From assembly GCF_900105045.1 (NCBI RefSeq), contig NZ_LT629739.1:620001-684000 (forward strand): a DNA stretch of 64,000 nucleotides, in the 5' to 3' direction. This document shows positions 9,937 through 25,201 of this stretch, in pieces. Numbering within the stretch: position 1 is the stretch's first letter; each line of letters opens with the position of its first letter. The position numbers and the translations under genes are program-made. The notes below the pieces were generated by a model. That model had not been told where the DNA came from. It did not search any database and worked only from the letters and a program-made list of their open reading frames with translations. Source of the stretch: Brevibacterium picturae (GTDB taxonomy: Bacteria > Actinomycetota > Actinomycetes > Actinomycetales > Brevibacteriaceae).

Positions 9937-10623
9937 ATGGCCAAAGAAGATTCCCCGAACTCTCCCGCGCCGCGCATACGCGCTTCAGACAAGGACCGAG
10001 ATGCGGTTCTCGGCGTCATCGCCGAGGCTGTCAGCAGTGGTCGACTCGACCCGAACGAAACCGCCGAACGTCAGGACGAGGCGATATCCGCCAAGTACCT
10101 CGATGAGCTTCTGCCCCTCATCGTGGATCTTCCCGAAGGCCACGACCTCTATATGTCCTTACAGAGACAGACCGGCGGGGGTACGACCGCAGGCACCACG
10201 CTCGCTCGCCACAGCGGCCCCACTACCTTGGCACCGGTGGCCGAACCCGGCTCCGGGGAACCGATGAACTCCGTCGCGATCATGTCGGGCCGCGAGCTCG
10301 ATGTCCCCGCAGGAACCTCGGACATCACCACCTACGCTCTGATGGGCGGCGACAACGTCGACCTCTGCGATGTCATGGGCCCCGGAGTGACAGTCTCGCT
10401 GACGTCGTATTCGATGTGGGCCGGCCACGACATCTATGTCCCCCCGGGAGTGCGAGTCCGCGACGACACGATCAACATCATGGCCGGCAATGAGATCCGC
10501 GGATCCGCCAAAGGCGACGGATCCAACGGGACGCTGATTCTCAAGGGAGTTTCCCTCATGGCGGGCCACGAAGTGCATTTGGCCAAAGGCTACCGAGCAA
10601 AGGATCAGGGGCAATTGGAATGA
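9937..10623 (+). CDS. DUF1707 / LiaF-like domain protein
   Basis: I place the start at the ATG at 9937 (228 residues, MAKEDSPNSPAPRIRASDKD) because it follows a -10 element by 7 nt. Residues about 14-60 (IRASDKDRDAVLGVIAEAVSSGRLDPNETAERQDEA) match DUF1707, a short helical domain common in actinobacteria. Residues about 110-225 form repetitive beta-rich sequence (IMSGRELDVPAG, ALMGGDNVDL, SLMAGHEVHL), like the C-terminal domain of LiaF-type cell-envelope-stress proteins. No membrane segment is seen, so it is probably cytosolic. It overlaps pfkA by 4 nt (ATGA), implying cotranscription and coupling. The exact role is unknown. Confidence 0.85.
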   Translation: MAKEDSPNSPAPRIRASDKDRDAVLGVIAEAVSSGRLDPNETAERQDEAISAKYLDELLPLIVDLPEGHDLYMSLQRQTGGGTTAGTTLARHSGPTTLAPVAEPGSGEPMNSVAIMSGRELDVPAGTSDITTYALMGGDNVDLCDVMGPGVTVSLTSYSMWAGHDIYVPPGVRVRDDTINIMAGNEIRGSAKGDGSNGTLILKGVSLMAGHEVHLAKGYRAKDQGQLE

Positions 10624-11645
10624 AGATAGGCGTACTGACTTCCGGCGGCGACTGCCCCGGACTCAACGCGGTCATTCGCGGAATCGTCCGCAAGGGCATC
10701 CGCTCCCACGACGATACGTTCGTCGGGATCCGCGACGGGTGGCGCGGTCTGCTCGAAGACGACGTGTTCAACATGTCGATGCTCGACGTTCGTGGGCTCT
10801 CCGGCCGAGGCGGCACCATCCTCGGCACGTCCCGCACCCACCCCTATGAGGGCGGCGGACCGGATCGGATGCGCGAGGTCATGGCTTCCCACGGCATTGA
10901 TGCGATCATAGCGATCGGCGGCGAGGGCACGCTGGCCGGTGCCTCGCGACTCGTGGCCGAGGAGGGGCTCAACATCATCGGCGTCCCGAAGACCATCGAC
11001 AATGATCTCAGCGGCACCGACTACACCTTCGGCTTCGACTCCGCCCAGGCCATCGCCACCGAGGCGATCGACCGTCTCAGGACCACGGCCGAGTCCCACC
11101 ATCGGTGCATGGTCATCGAGGTCATGGGTCGCAACGTCGGTTGGATCGCCCTGCACGCCGGTATGGCCGGTGGTGCCCACGCGATCCTCATGCCCGAGTT
11201 CCCAGTTTCCTTCGATCAGATCGAGGAATGGGTGACCTCGGCCAGGGACCGCGGCCGTGCTCCCATCGTCGTCGTGGCCGAAGGCTTCATCCCGGAAGGT
11301 CTCGACGAACAGGTCGCAGACCGCGGTGTCGACAACAAGGGACGGACCCGCCTCGGCGGAATCGCGGACTTCCTGGCACCGAAGATCGAGGAGATCACCG
11401 GGATCGAATCCCGTGCCACCATCCTCGGGCACCTGCAGCGAGGCGGCTCCCCCACCGCCTACGACCGTGTCCTGTCGACACGGCTGGGCATGGCCGCGGC
11501 GGATCTGGCGCAGAATGGCGACTGGGGCAAAATGGCGAGCCTCAAGGGCACGGAGATCCACTCGGTCGACATGGCCTCAGCCGTCGATCGCCTCAAGTCT
11601 GTTCCGCTCCAGCGCTGGGAAGAGGCTCAAGTCCTCTTCGGCTAG
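10620..11645 (+). CDS. pfkA: 6-phosphofructokinase, class III actinobacterial type
   Basis: This 341-residue enzyme phosphorylates fructose 6-phosphate in glycolysis. It opens MKIGVLTSGGDCPGLNAVIRG, has GGEGTLAGA at about residues 100-108 and PKTIDNDLSGTDYTFGF after it. In this group the residue after GGE distinguishes phosphoryl donors: Gly goes with ATP use and Asp with pyrophosphate use. The Gly103 seen here predicts an ATP-dependent enzyme. The Lys of PKTIDND is the residue shared with PPi-type and class III enzymes. It overlaps the DUF1707 gene by ATGA and is followed by a long inverted repeat. Confidence 0.95.
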   Translation: MKIGVLTSGGDCPGLNAVIRGIVRKGIRSHDDTFVGIRDGWRGLLEDDVFNMSMLDVRGLSGRGGTILGTSRTHPYEGGGPDRMREVMASHGIDAIIAIGGEGTLAGASRLVAEEGLNIIGVPKTIDNDLSGTDYTFGFDSAQAIATEAIDRLRTTAESHHRCMVIEVMGRNVGWIALHAGMAGGAHAILMPEFPVSFDQIEEWVTSARDRGRAPIVVVAEGFIPEGLDEQVADRGVDNKGRTRLGGIADFLAPKIEEITGIESRATILGHLQRGGSPTAYDRVLSTRLGMAAADLAQNGDWGKMASLKGTEIHSVDMASAVDRLKSVPLQRWEEAQVLFG

Positions 11646-11694
11646 ACGCACACGAGGCCGCCGACTAAGACGCGCCTCACAGAAGCGGTCGCAG

Positions 11695-11760
11695 GCAAAC
11701 GGTCGGTATGTCCTGGTCGAATAACTCGAGATACTCGACCAGGGCTTACCGACCGTTTGC
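11695..11760. repeat. Long interrupted inverted repeat after pfkA
   Basis: Outer arms of 14 bp (11695-11708 and 11747-11760, core ACGGTCGGTA) and inner arms of 9 bp (11712-11720 and 11735-11743, CCTGGTCGA) form one long hairpin with a small asymmetric internal loop and a 14-nt apical loop. It begins 50 bases past the pfkA stop. It may be the pfkA terminator, but the size and two-stage stem are more elaborate than the other terminators here. Confidence 0.7.
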
Positions 11761-11849
11761 TCTTCTGACGGGGCTCAGTGCCATAGTCCGAGGAACTTCT
11801 GTCCCAATGTATTTGCTCGTGGGTTCGCAGAAGCTGCTGGTGAATCACG

Positions 11850-11885
11850 AAGAGGGGCACCCACCATCAGGTGGGTGCCCCTCTT
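11850..11885. terminator. Bidirectional terminator between pfkA and rpoC
   Basis: A perfect 16-bp stem (core GGGGCACCCACC) with a 4-nt loop has AA at the left end and TT at the right end, so it is near-symmetric for both strands. It lies between the convergent pfkA and rpoC genes, about 60 bases past the rpoC stop. Confidence 0.85.
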
Positions 11886-11946
11886 GCTATGCCTGTCGGC
11901 TCAGCTGGATGGCTCAGCGGCAGGGTGTCGACTCAGACGTCGCGCC

Positions 11947-15819
<3,873 letters not shown>

Positions 15820-15887
15820 GTAAATCCTCTTTCCTGGCGATGAACATCTCGTTCATCGCGAAGTTGTGTCGGTTGAAGTGGAAGTCC

Positions 15888-19367
<3,480 letters not shown>

Positions 19368-19500
19368 TGGGATCCTTCCGAGTGCTTCACCAATTGATAG
19401 GTCGACTGCCCACCCGAAGTCACATCACCGACCGCTGGAGTGTCAGATTTCGACACCGGGCGACAACGTGGTTCACTTGAGTGGAAATGAGGTGCCCCCC

Positions 19501-19562
19501 GCTATATGAAGGCACGCCACAGGCAGATCAACGCAAATATCAAGCCTATAGCAATCGGTCAA
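19501..19562 (-). promoter_or_regulatory. Candidate promoter region of rpoBC
   Basis: On the minus strand, TTGACC (19557-19562) is followed after 17 bp by TATTTG (19534-19539). A second TTGATC (19526-19531) is followed after 17-19 bp by the overlapping hexamers CATATA and TATAGC (19501-19508). The 196-bp gap upstream of rpoB is the most A/T-rich part of this neighbourhood. Which element is used cannot be told from sequence. Confidence 0.4.
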
Positions 19563-19563
19563 G

Positions 19564-20622
19564 TCATGCAAGACGCTTTTTCCACAGACCGACCCAGGCC
19601 CACGTTGCAAATCCCGCCCGGTCGTTGATGGCCAGCATCCACGAGTTCTCCACCGCGTTCCACGTGTAGATCCGCTCCACCTGGGTGGACTCCCCCACCG
19701 CCTGCTGGTTGGCGATCTTCAGCGCCGCTCCAAGTCCGTGACCGCGGTGGTCTCGCACCACGAGGGTCGACCCCTGCCAACCCACCCTCGGGCGATCGTC
19801 GAAGTGGGCGACCTCGGTGAAGCCGGCGGCGCTCTCCCCTTTGAGCGCGAGGGCGGTGGCAACCAGTTCCCGATTCTCCTCCCTCTTCGCGTCGAGGGCA
19901 CGGACCCGCGCAGCATCCCAGGACTCTTCTTCGCCGAGCTCCTCGGCATCTGGTGTGTCCGTGGACATCTTCTGGTGTAGGAAGGCGATCTGTTCGAGCC
20001 GGTGCTCAGGAGTCGGCCCGGTCCAGGTCTCGATCGTGTAGCCGGCATTGAGGTCAACACGGGATAGCTTCGCAGCTGTCGCGGTCTTCGCCACGGAGCA
20101 CCGTTCGAGCTGTTTGAATGCGAAGCCGTGATGGCTCAGGAAGGCAACATCCGGCTGAGCGGCGGTCACGCTGCCCGCTCCGGATTCTGCCGCGAGGTGG
20201 GCACCGCGCAGGTCGGCGTCGCGCGTCGCAGTCGGAATCTCGCAATAGCTGGTCAGTTGGGTGCGCCCCTGTGCCGCCAGGCTTGCTTCCATCTCAGCGA
20301 GCAGTTCGGAGCCCAGCCCCTGCCCGCGCAGCTCGGGGTGGACCGAGCACCACACGTCAGCGAGGTCGAGGTTGTCCCGAAGCGTCAGATAGGCGATGCC
20401 CGTGGCCACGATGGCCCCGCCGAGGCGACCGATCCACGTCTGATGCGTGACGTAGCCGTCGTCCGACAGCAGTTCCTGCCGTACTTCGTCGGACCGGGGA
20501 TCGAAATCGGTACCGAGTCCCGAAGCCCGGTTGATGATGGTGGCGAAGTCGACCACCTCGGCGAGGACCTCGTCGATGTCAGCGGCGCTGCGAGATCCGG
20601 CAGGGATGTGAGTGATCTCCAT
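19564..20622 (-). CDS. Two-domain GNAT N-acetyltransferase
   Basis: The ATG at 20622 gives 352 residues (MEITHIPAGSRSAADIDEVL) and sits 8 nt after a TAGAAT -10, so the mRNA is probably leaderless. Two GNAT folds are visible, each with its acetyl-CoA loop: HPELRGQGLGSELLAEM at about residues 97-113 and DHRGHGLGAALKIAN near residue 310. GNAT enzymes transfer an acetyl group from acetyl-CoA to amines; the substrate here is unknown. Tandem GNAT proteins of this kind are common in actinobacteria and include mycothiol synthase, but I see no basis to call it MshD. It is divergent from the MBL-fold gene. Confidence 0.85.
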   Translation of the reverse strand: MEITHIPAGSRSAADIDEVLAEVVDFATIINRASGLGTDFDPRSDEVRQELLSDDGYVTHQTWIGRLGGAIVATGIAYLTLRDNLDLADVWCSVHPELRGQGLGSELLAEMEASLAAQGRTQLTSYCEIPTATRDADLRGAHLAAESGAGSVTAAQPDVAFLSHHGFAFKQLERCSVAKTATAAKLSRVDLNAGYTIETWTGPTPEHRLEQIAFLHQKMSTDTPDAEELGEEESWDAARVRALDAKREENRELVATALALKGESAAGFTEVAHFDDRPRVGWQGSTLVVRDHRGHGLGAALKIANQQAVGESTQVERIYTWNAVENSWMLAINDRAGFATWAWVGLWKKRLA

Positions 20623-20630
20623 GAGCGGAC

Positions 20631-20640
20631 ATTCTAGACT
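20631..20640. promoter_or_regulatory. Overlapping divergent -10 elements for two leaderless genes
   Basis: The ten bases ATTCTAGACT contain TAGACT on the plus strand (20635-20640), 6 nt before the ATG at 20647. They also contain TAGAAT on the minus strand (20636-20631), 8 nt before the ATG at 20622. The two hexamers share two bases, and the whole intergenic space is 24 bp. Polymerases could not occupy both promoters at once. Confidence 0.75.
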
Positions 20641-20646
20641 GCACCC

Positions 20647-21459
20647 ATGGTCAATGTCAGTGTTCTCTCTCAGAATCCGGCCGCGGTCAACTGCGGAATC
20701 ATCACCGGATCCCACCGCAGCCTCATCGTCGATTCGGGTCCCGGACCCAGCGCCGCGGACCGATTGGTCCGCAGAGCCCAGCAACTGAGCGTCGAAGTGA
20801 CTGGCCGGGACTATCCCATCGATGCCGCAATCACCCACGACCACTGGGACCACTTCTTCGGCAACGCCACACTGGCCGCGGCAGGTGTCGAGACCTTCCA
20901 CGTTTCCGAATCGTTCGCTCGAGACCAGGAGGCGACCGCGTGGATCGCCCTCGACGCCGTCCGCACTGCGCCCGAGACGGCAGAATTCGCATCCGAGCTC
21001 CCCGAAGACCCGAGCTCGTTCTTCGTCGACGTCACCCCCGTCGATGCGCCGGGGTCAGATTCGACCATCGACCTCGGCGACTGCCGCGTCGAGTTCCATG
21101 TTCTGGGCGGTCATTCCACGGCGGACCTCGTCGTGCGCCTGATCGATGCCGGCATCGTGTTCACCGGTGACCTCGTCGAAGAAGGCGATCCCCCACAGGC
21201 GGGCAACGATGCCTCACTGAGCGAATGGGTGGCCAGCCTCCGGACCCTGCTCTCGTTCAACGAGGCCACCGTGTTCGTGCCCGGACACGGAGTGCCCGTG
21301 GACCGAGGCTTCCTCGAACGTCAGCTTGCCGACATCGATGGGCTGCGGATGAATCAGGCCGACGCCGAGGTGGCTCTGCCCGCCCGTGCCATGCCCGGTG
21401 ACCATGACCGGAGGCTCCCCCGCGAGCAGGTCATCTGCCCTGCCGATGGAGTGCAGTGA
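20647..21459 (+). CDS. Metallo-beta-lactamase-fold hydrolase
   Basis: The 270-residue protein starts MVNVSVLSQNPAAVNCGIIT, immediately after a leaderless-type promoter. The metal-binding signature is THDHWDH (His64, Asp65, His66, Asp68, His69), followed by the later zinc ligands in GGHSTADL, FTGDLVEEG and FVPGHGVPV. The layout is that of the broad glyoxalase II/MBL hydrolase group, with a dinuclear metal site that cleaves thioesters, esters or related bonds. The substrate is not predictable. Its 3' end overlaps, tail to tail, the last 29 bases of the minus-strand membrane-protein gene that ends at 21431. Confidence 0.88.
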   Translation: MVNVSVLSQNPAAVNCGIITGSHRSLIVDSGPGPSAADRLVRRAQQLSVEVTGRDYPIDAAITHDHWDHFFGNATLAAAGVETFHVSESFARDQEATAWIALDAVRTAPETAEFASELPEDPSSFFVDVTPVDAPGSDSTIDLGDCRVEFHVLGGHSTADLVVRLIDAGIVFTGDLVEEGDPPQAGNDASLSEWVASLRTLLSFNEATVFVPGHGVPVDRGFLERQLADIDGLRMNQADAEVALPARAMPGDHDRRLPREQVICPADGVQ

Positions 21460-22588
21460 CGAGATCCGAACCGATGGCGCCGAACAGCGTCTGCGCCCAG
21501 ACACTCGTGCCTTCGACATAGGGGCGGTCACCGTCGAAGATCCACTGCAGCTGGTTGTCTGCGCGCAGGTCCTGCAGGCAGGAGCCGCACACTGGCACGC
21601 GGACGTTCGTCGAGTTCGCACCGACTCGCGTCCGTGCCTGTGCCTCACCGTGCAGAGGGTTGATCGTGCACAGGCTTTCGGGGAGCCTGCTCCCGGAACG
21701 GGAACTGCGCTTCTTATGCCCGCCTGGCCCCACCTCGGCGATCTCCCGTCCTGCCTGTCGCAGGAGCACCATAGCTCCGGCCAGATCGATGCGTTCTGAA
21801 CTGTCGTCATCGACGATCCGCCGTGCGATCTGATAGGCGTCGAGGCCGCGTTCGACCTGCTCGGCGTCCTCTGTTCCCAGGTTCTGCGTCTGCAGATCCT
21901 CGATCTGCTCTGCGAGCTGCGTCGTGTCGGCATTGATGGTCTCGCGCAGTGACTTCCGCTGCAGGGAATCGACACGGTTCAGCAGCCGATCGGGCAGCTG
22001 GAACTGCTCCTGTGCTCGAGTCGCCTCGCGTCGCTTCCGCAGCGAGCGGGTGAACCAGATTCCGGCGATGACGAGCGCGAGGATGAGCACTGCCCCGCCG
22101 AGGAACATCGATGCGAAGGACCCCGATCCGTCAACGGTCTGAACCTCGCTGCCGGGTGCTTCCTGCCCCGTGACGGCTTCCTCCTGCTTGTATTCCTGCG
22201 GCTTCGCATAGAGGTCGAGGAGGATGTTGAGCTTCGTCGTCGACGGCGAGCTGTGGTTCCACTCATCGCGGGCAACTGACATCTGGTCCATCACCTGCAT
22301 CTGCAAGTCGTGATTGTCTTCGAAATTCACATCGACCGCGAGCTGAGACTCACCATTGATCATGATGAACGAGCCTTCGCCTCCGTTGAATACCTTGATC
22401 TGCTCCAACACATCCCGGTCGAGGGAATGCTCGTCGACGGCGATGACGTAGACGTCGTAGTCCAGCCCCTCCGCCGTCTCCCGAGCTTGATCGACGAGAT
22501 CCGCATTGAGGGTGCCCTCGAGCGCCCCGTCGATGTGGAACGGGTCGTCCTTGAGTGCCTCGGCGATCTGCTGTGCATCAGTTGTCAC
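21431..22588 (-). CDS. Membrane protein of the three-gene YIDP operon, third gene
   Basis: This 385-residue protein starts at a GTG that overlaps the preceding stop (GTGA). It has no N-terminal signal. Residues 1 to about 130 form a soluble domain opening with LKDDPFHIDG, related to the domains of the two upstream genes. One membrane segment follows at about 160-178 (SMFLGGAVLILALVIAGIWF), then RKRRE. The C-terminal half is helical, followed by a putative metal-binding module with a Cys, NPLHGEA, and a CGSC pair near residue 335. The positive residues after the segment suggest the N-terminal domain lies outside. Function is not known; TPM-like proteins are a possible distant match. Confidence 0.75.
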   Translation of the reverse strand: MTTDAQQIAEALKDDPFHIDGALEGTLNADLVDQARETAEGLDYDVYVIAVDEHSLDRDVLEQIKVFNGGEGSFIMINGESQLAVDVNFEDNHDLQMQVMDQMSVARDEWNHSSPSTTKLNILLDLYAKPQEYKQEEAVTGQEAPGSEVQTVDGSGSFASMFLGGAVLILALVIAGIWFTRSLRKRREATRAQEQFQLPDRLLNRVDSLQRKSLRETINADTTQLAEQIEDLQTQNLGTEDAEQVERGLDAYQIARRIVDDDSSERIDLAGAMVLLRQAGREIAEVGPGGHKKRSSRSGSRLPESLCTINPLHGEAQARTRVGANSTNVRVPVCGSCLQDLRADNQLQWIFDGDRPYVEGTSVWAQTLFGAIGSDLVTALHRQGR

Positions 22589-23376
22589 GAATTCTTCTTC
22601 CTCTTCTTGAACGCTCTCCAGCCCAGCGCGCCCCCGGTTCCCAGACCACCACCGACGATCAGTCCGAGTGCGGCACCCCCTACCGCCGCGCCACTCGAAT
22701 AGGCCAGTGCCTTCGGAGGGGTGGAGGTGTCCTCATCAACGACGATCGGCTGCCCTTCCTCGTCGACATTCCGCGAGCCGCCGGGGGGCGCGTCTTCGAC
22801 TTCGACTGCTTTGAGCGCTCGCACATAGGCCAATGCGACGGCAGAATCATTATCCTCGAAGTCGGTGTCCGCGGCCGAGATGGGTATCCGCCGGACGGCT
22901 CCTTTGTCGGCAACACCTTCGGCGCCAACGCCCCCGACAACGACCACGGTGGCACGTTCGTCGGGCAGTTCCGTGGCGATACGGGCAGCGAGAAGGTCTG
23001 CTTGTCCATCAGCATCATCGACCTGCGAGACGGCCAGGATCGCGACGTAGATCGGCATGTCAAGGCCCTCGACCTCGTCTCGGATCGTCGCCAGGCTCTC
23101 ATCATCGACTTGGAATGCCTGATAGGGATCGATATAGACCGGATCGGACTGCAGGGACTCTGCGATCGTCTGGTACCGGCTCGGGTCGTAGTCCGGGTCG
23201 TATCGTCCCTCGATGCGATCGAGATAGATCGAGTCGACCGTGATCGTATCGCCCTTCTCCGCGACGATGCGTGCGTCCCTGGCCTCATCGAATTCGGAGA
23301 GGCTGTAGATCGCCGAACCGGTTGCCACGGCACCGAAGATGACAATTGCCGCGCCGAATTTCGCTGCCTGGTTCAC
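22585..23376 (-). CDS. Membrane protein of the three-gene YIDP operon, second gene
   Basis: I place the start at the GTG at 23376, which overlaps the upstream stop (GTGA) and has GGGCGAGG before it, giving 263 residues. A hydrophobic segment at residues 6-25 (KFGAAIVIFGAVATGSAIYS) acts as an anchor or signal. The middle domain contains LQSDPVYIDPYQAFQ, YVAILAVSQVDD and ERATVVVVGG. A Gly/Ala-rich membrane segment lies near the C-terminus (AAVGGAALGLIVGGGLGTGG) and ends in RAFKKRKKNS. Both ends are therefore predicted at or inside the membrane with the YIDP domain outside. Unlike its neighbours it lacks the cysteine module. Function unknown. Confidence 0.75.
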   Translation of the reverse strand: MNQAAKFGAAIVIFGAVATGSAIYSLSEFDEARDARIVAEKGDTITVDSIYLDRIEGRYDPDYDPSRYQTIAESLQSDPVYIDPYQAFQVDDESLATIRDEVEGLDMPIYVAILAVSQVDDADGQADLLAARIATELPDERATVVVVGGVGAEGVADKGAVRRIPISAADTDFEDNDSAVALAYVRALKAVEVEDAPPGGSRNVDEEGQPIVVDEDTSTPPKALAYSSGAAVGGAALGLIVGGGLGTGGALGWRAFKKRKKNS

Positions 23377-24608
23377 CCTCGCCCTCCCGTCGCAGAGGCC
23401 GAGGCAGAGCCCAGGGACTCCAGCACAGCGTCCTCGAGCGGCTGGAAGCTGCCGAAGCCGGACAGCGCATACATATCGGAGCGCTGATAATAGGGCACGG
23501 GCTTCTTCGAACCGGGCCGTTTGGGCACCATGAGACATTCCGGCTCGTGCCCGTCGTTGATTTCGCGCCGACAGTGATCGCACATGTCGACCGTGAGCGT
23601 GGTTCCCTGCTGCTTGAGGGCGAACTGTTCGATCTTGTTCCGATGGTGGGGAAAGAGAAAGCAGAATCGAGGCGCCTCGGGCCCCGCCTTGCTCGATCCG
23701 CGTAACCGAGCACGCACCCACTTGTGCGTGGACAGCAGGTTCTCGACACCGAAGCGGTGCGCGAAGTCGACGCTGTCGGCCCAATCGGGATGAGCCTCGA
23801 TGAGCGCGCGGAGCGCCTGCTGCACTCGACGTCCGCGGTCGTACAGCACCCACATCTCCTCGGTGGGGTCGTCCGGCTCGGGAAGCGGTTCGAGCGCATT
23901 GACCACACGCTCACGCAGCTGCTGCGACCGGACAGGATCGGGCTTCGTCGTCAGCGAGTTCCGCCAGGAGTACTTCGCACGGCGGCGCAGCACCCAGACG
24001 CTCAGTCCCAGGGCTGCAACGGCCGTTGCTGAGAAGACGAGGACATCAGGGTTGCCGTTGTCCAACCCGGTGGCCTCGATGTAGTCCTCGCTGGGATCGC
24101 CGGCATCACGAGTATCGAAGTCCGGCGGGGCCGGAGGCTCGGTACCGTTGGCTGCCGCGATGAGAATCTGCAGCTGATACGGCACGGCCAGTTCGACCGG
24201 CAGAAAATCGCCACTGGTCGACCTGGCGAGAAAGTCCGATCCCGGAGGTATCGCAGGTCCGTTCGCATCGACTAAGTAGGCGTAGGACCGGGCGGCGTCA
24301 TCTGCCTGGCTGAAGAGGACGATGGTCTGCTCTTCGCCGTTGTCTCTATGCATGGAATATGCCAGATCAGAAGAGAAACGGGACCATGCGGCCTCCTCCG
24401 AGTTCGGCAGGGGCGGCATGATCGCGATGTACTGCGCAATGCCCGACTGCTCTGCTTGCTCCGAAGCGTGTTCGACCGCCGTCTTCTGACTGTCAGTGAG
24501 CCCGGGAGCAATGATCGGATCGATATACAAAGGATCGCTCTGCCAGGCGTCTCGGAGCGCGGAGCTCAGCCTCTTCAGCAGTGTGGTCTCGATGGTACTG
24601 TCAGTCAC
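23373..24608 (-). CDS. Membrane protein of the three-gene YIDP operon, first gene
   Basis: Two GTG codons are adjacent (24611 and 24608). I chose 24608 because TATTCT ends 6 nt before it, giving a leaderless gene of 411 residues. The N-terminal domain (to about residue 150) contains WQSDPLYIDP and YIAIMPPLP, shared with the next two genes. One membrane segment lies at about 187-206 (DVLVFSATAVAALGLSVWVL), followed by RRRAKYS. The C-terminal domain has a Cys, FPHHRNK and then DMCDHCRREI, resembling the cysteine module of the third gene. The order with GTGA overlaps implies that the three proteins are made together and may form one complex. Function unknown. Confidence 0.75.
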   Translation of the reverse strand: MTDSTIETTLLKRLSSALRDAWQSDPLYIDPIIAPGLTDSQKTAVEHASEQAEQSGIAQYIAIMPPLPNSEEAAWSRFSSDLAYSMHRDNGEEQTIVLFSQADDAARSYAYLVDANGPAIPPGSDFLARSTSGDFLPVELAVPYQLQILIAAANGTEPPAPPDFDTRDAGDPSEDYIEATGLDNGNPDVLVFSATAVAALGLSVWVLRRRAKYSWRNSLTTKPDPVRSQQLRERVVNALEPLPEPDDPTEEMWVLYDRGRRVQQALRALIEAHPDWADSVDFAHRFGVENLLSTHKWVRARLRGSSKAGPEAPRFCFLFPHHRNKIEQFALKQQGTTLTVDMCDHCRREINDGHEPECLMVPKRPGSKKPVPYYQRSDMYALSGFGSFQPLEDAVLESLGSASASATGGRG

Positions 24609-24692
24609 CACTCAAGAATAGGGCAGGGCGCTCTCAGCCTGGAATCTCAGCATGTTGCGGTCTTGTAACATCGCTGACTCGGACAGTGAATG

Positions 24693-24728
24693 CGAAGAAC
24701 CCCACAGCATCGGCTGTGGGGTTCTTCG
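24693..24728. terminator. Terminator after rplL
   Basis: A perfect 16-bp stem (core GAACCCCACAGC) closes a 4-nt loop, 33 bases past the rplL stop on the minus strand. It separates the rplJL operon from the YIDP operon, which starts just beyond. Confidence 0.85.
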
Positions 24729-24760
24729 ATGCGGCAGCAGTCAGGCTGCTGCCGTCGAAA

Positions 24761-25144
24761 TCACTTGAGGGTGACGGTTGCGCCCGCGCCCTCGAGAGTT
24801 TCCTTGGCCTTGTCGGCGACGTCCTGGGACACGCCTTCGAGGACGGCCTTCGGTGCGCCGTCGACGAGGTCCTTGGCTTCCTTCAGTCCGAGGGAGGTGA
24901 GCCCACGAACTTCCTTGATGACAGGAACCTTCTTCTCGCCGGCCGATTCGAGGATAACGTCGAATTCGGTCTGCTCTTCAGCAGCTTCTTCTGCGCCAGC
25001 GGCAGGAGCAGCGGCAACTGCGGCAGCAGGTGCAGCAGCTTCAACTTCGAAGACCTCTTCGAACTTCTTGACGAAGTCCGAGAGTTCGATCAGGGTGAGC
25101 TCTTTGAAACCTTCGATGAGCTCTTCGGGGGTGAGCTTAGCCAT
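24761..25144 (-). CDS. rplL: 50S ribosomal protein L7/L12
   Basis: This 127-residue stalk protein starts [20 protein letters not shown]. An Ala-rich hinge ([20 protein letters not shown]) at about residues 36-55 joins it to the C-terminal factor-binding domain with [20 protein letters not shown] and GAGATVTLK. Dimers of L7/L12 bind L10 and recruit EF-Tu, EF-G and other GTPases. It follows rplJ by 57 nt in the rplJL operon, and a strong terminator follows. Confidence 0.98.
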   Translation of the reverse strand: MAKLTPEELIEGFKELTLIELSDFVKKFEEVFEVEAAAPAAAVAAAPAAGAEEAAEEQTEFDVILESAGEKKVPVIKEVRGLTSLGLKEAKDLVDGAPKAVLEGVSQDVADKAKETLEGAGATVTLK

Positions 25145-25201
25145 GGTGGCCAGTCCTTCCTTTGGTGGTCACGTTGAGCGACCGGGTTTATGGGGTGATG
25201 C

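Noticed and set aside
20623..20901. An N-terminal extension of the GNAT protein
   Set aside because: It would run through the divergent MBL gene, and its residues are the complement of that gene; the ATG at 20622 follows a -10 element.
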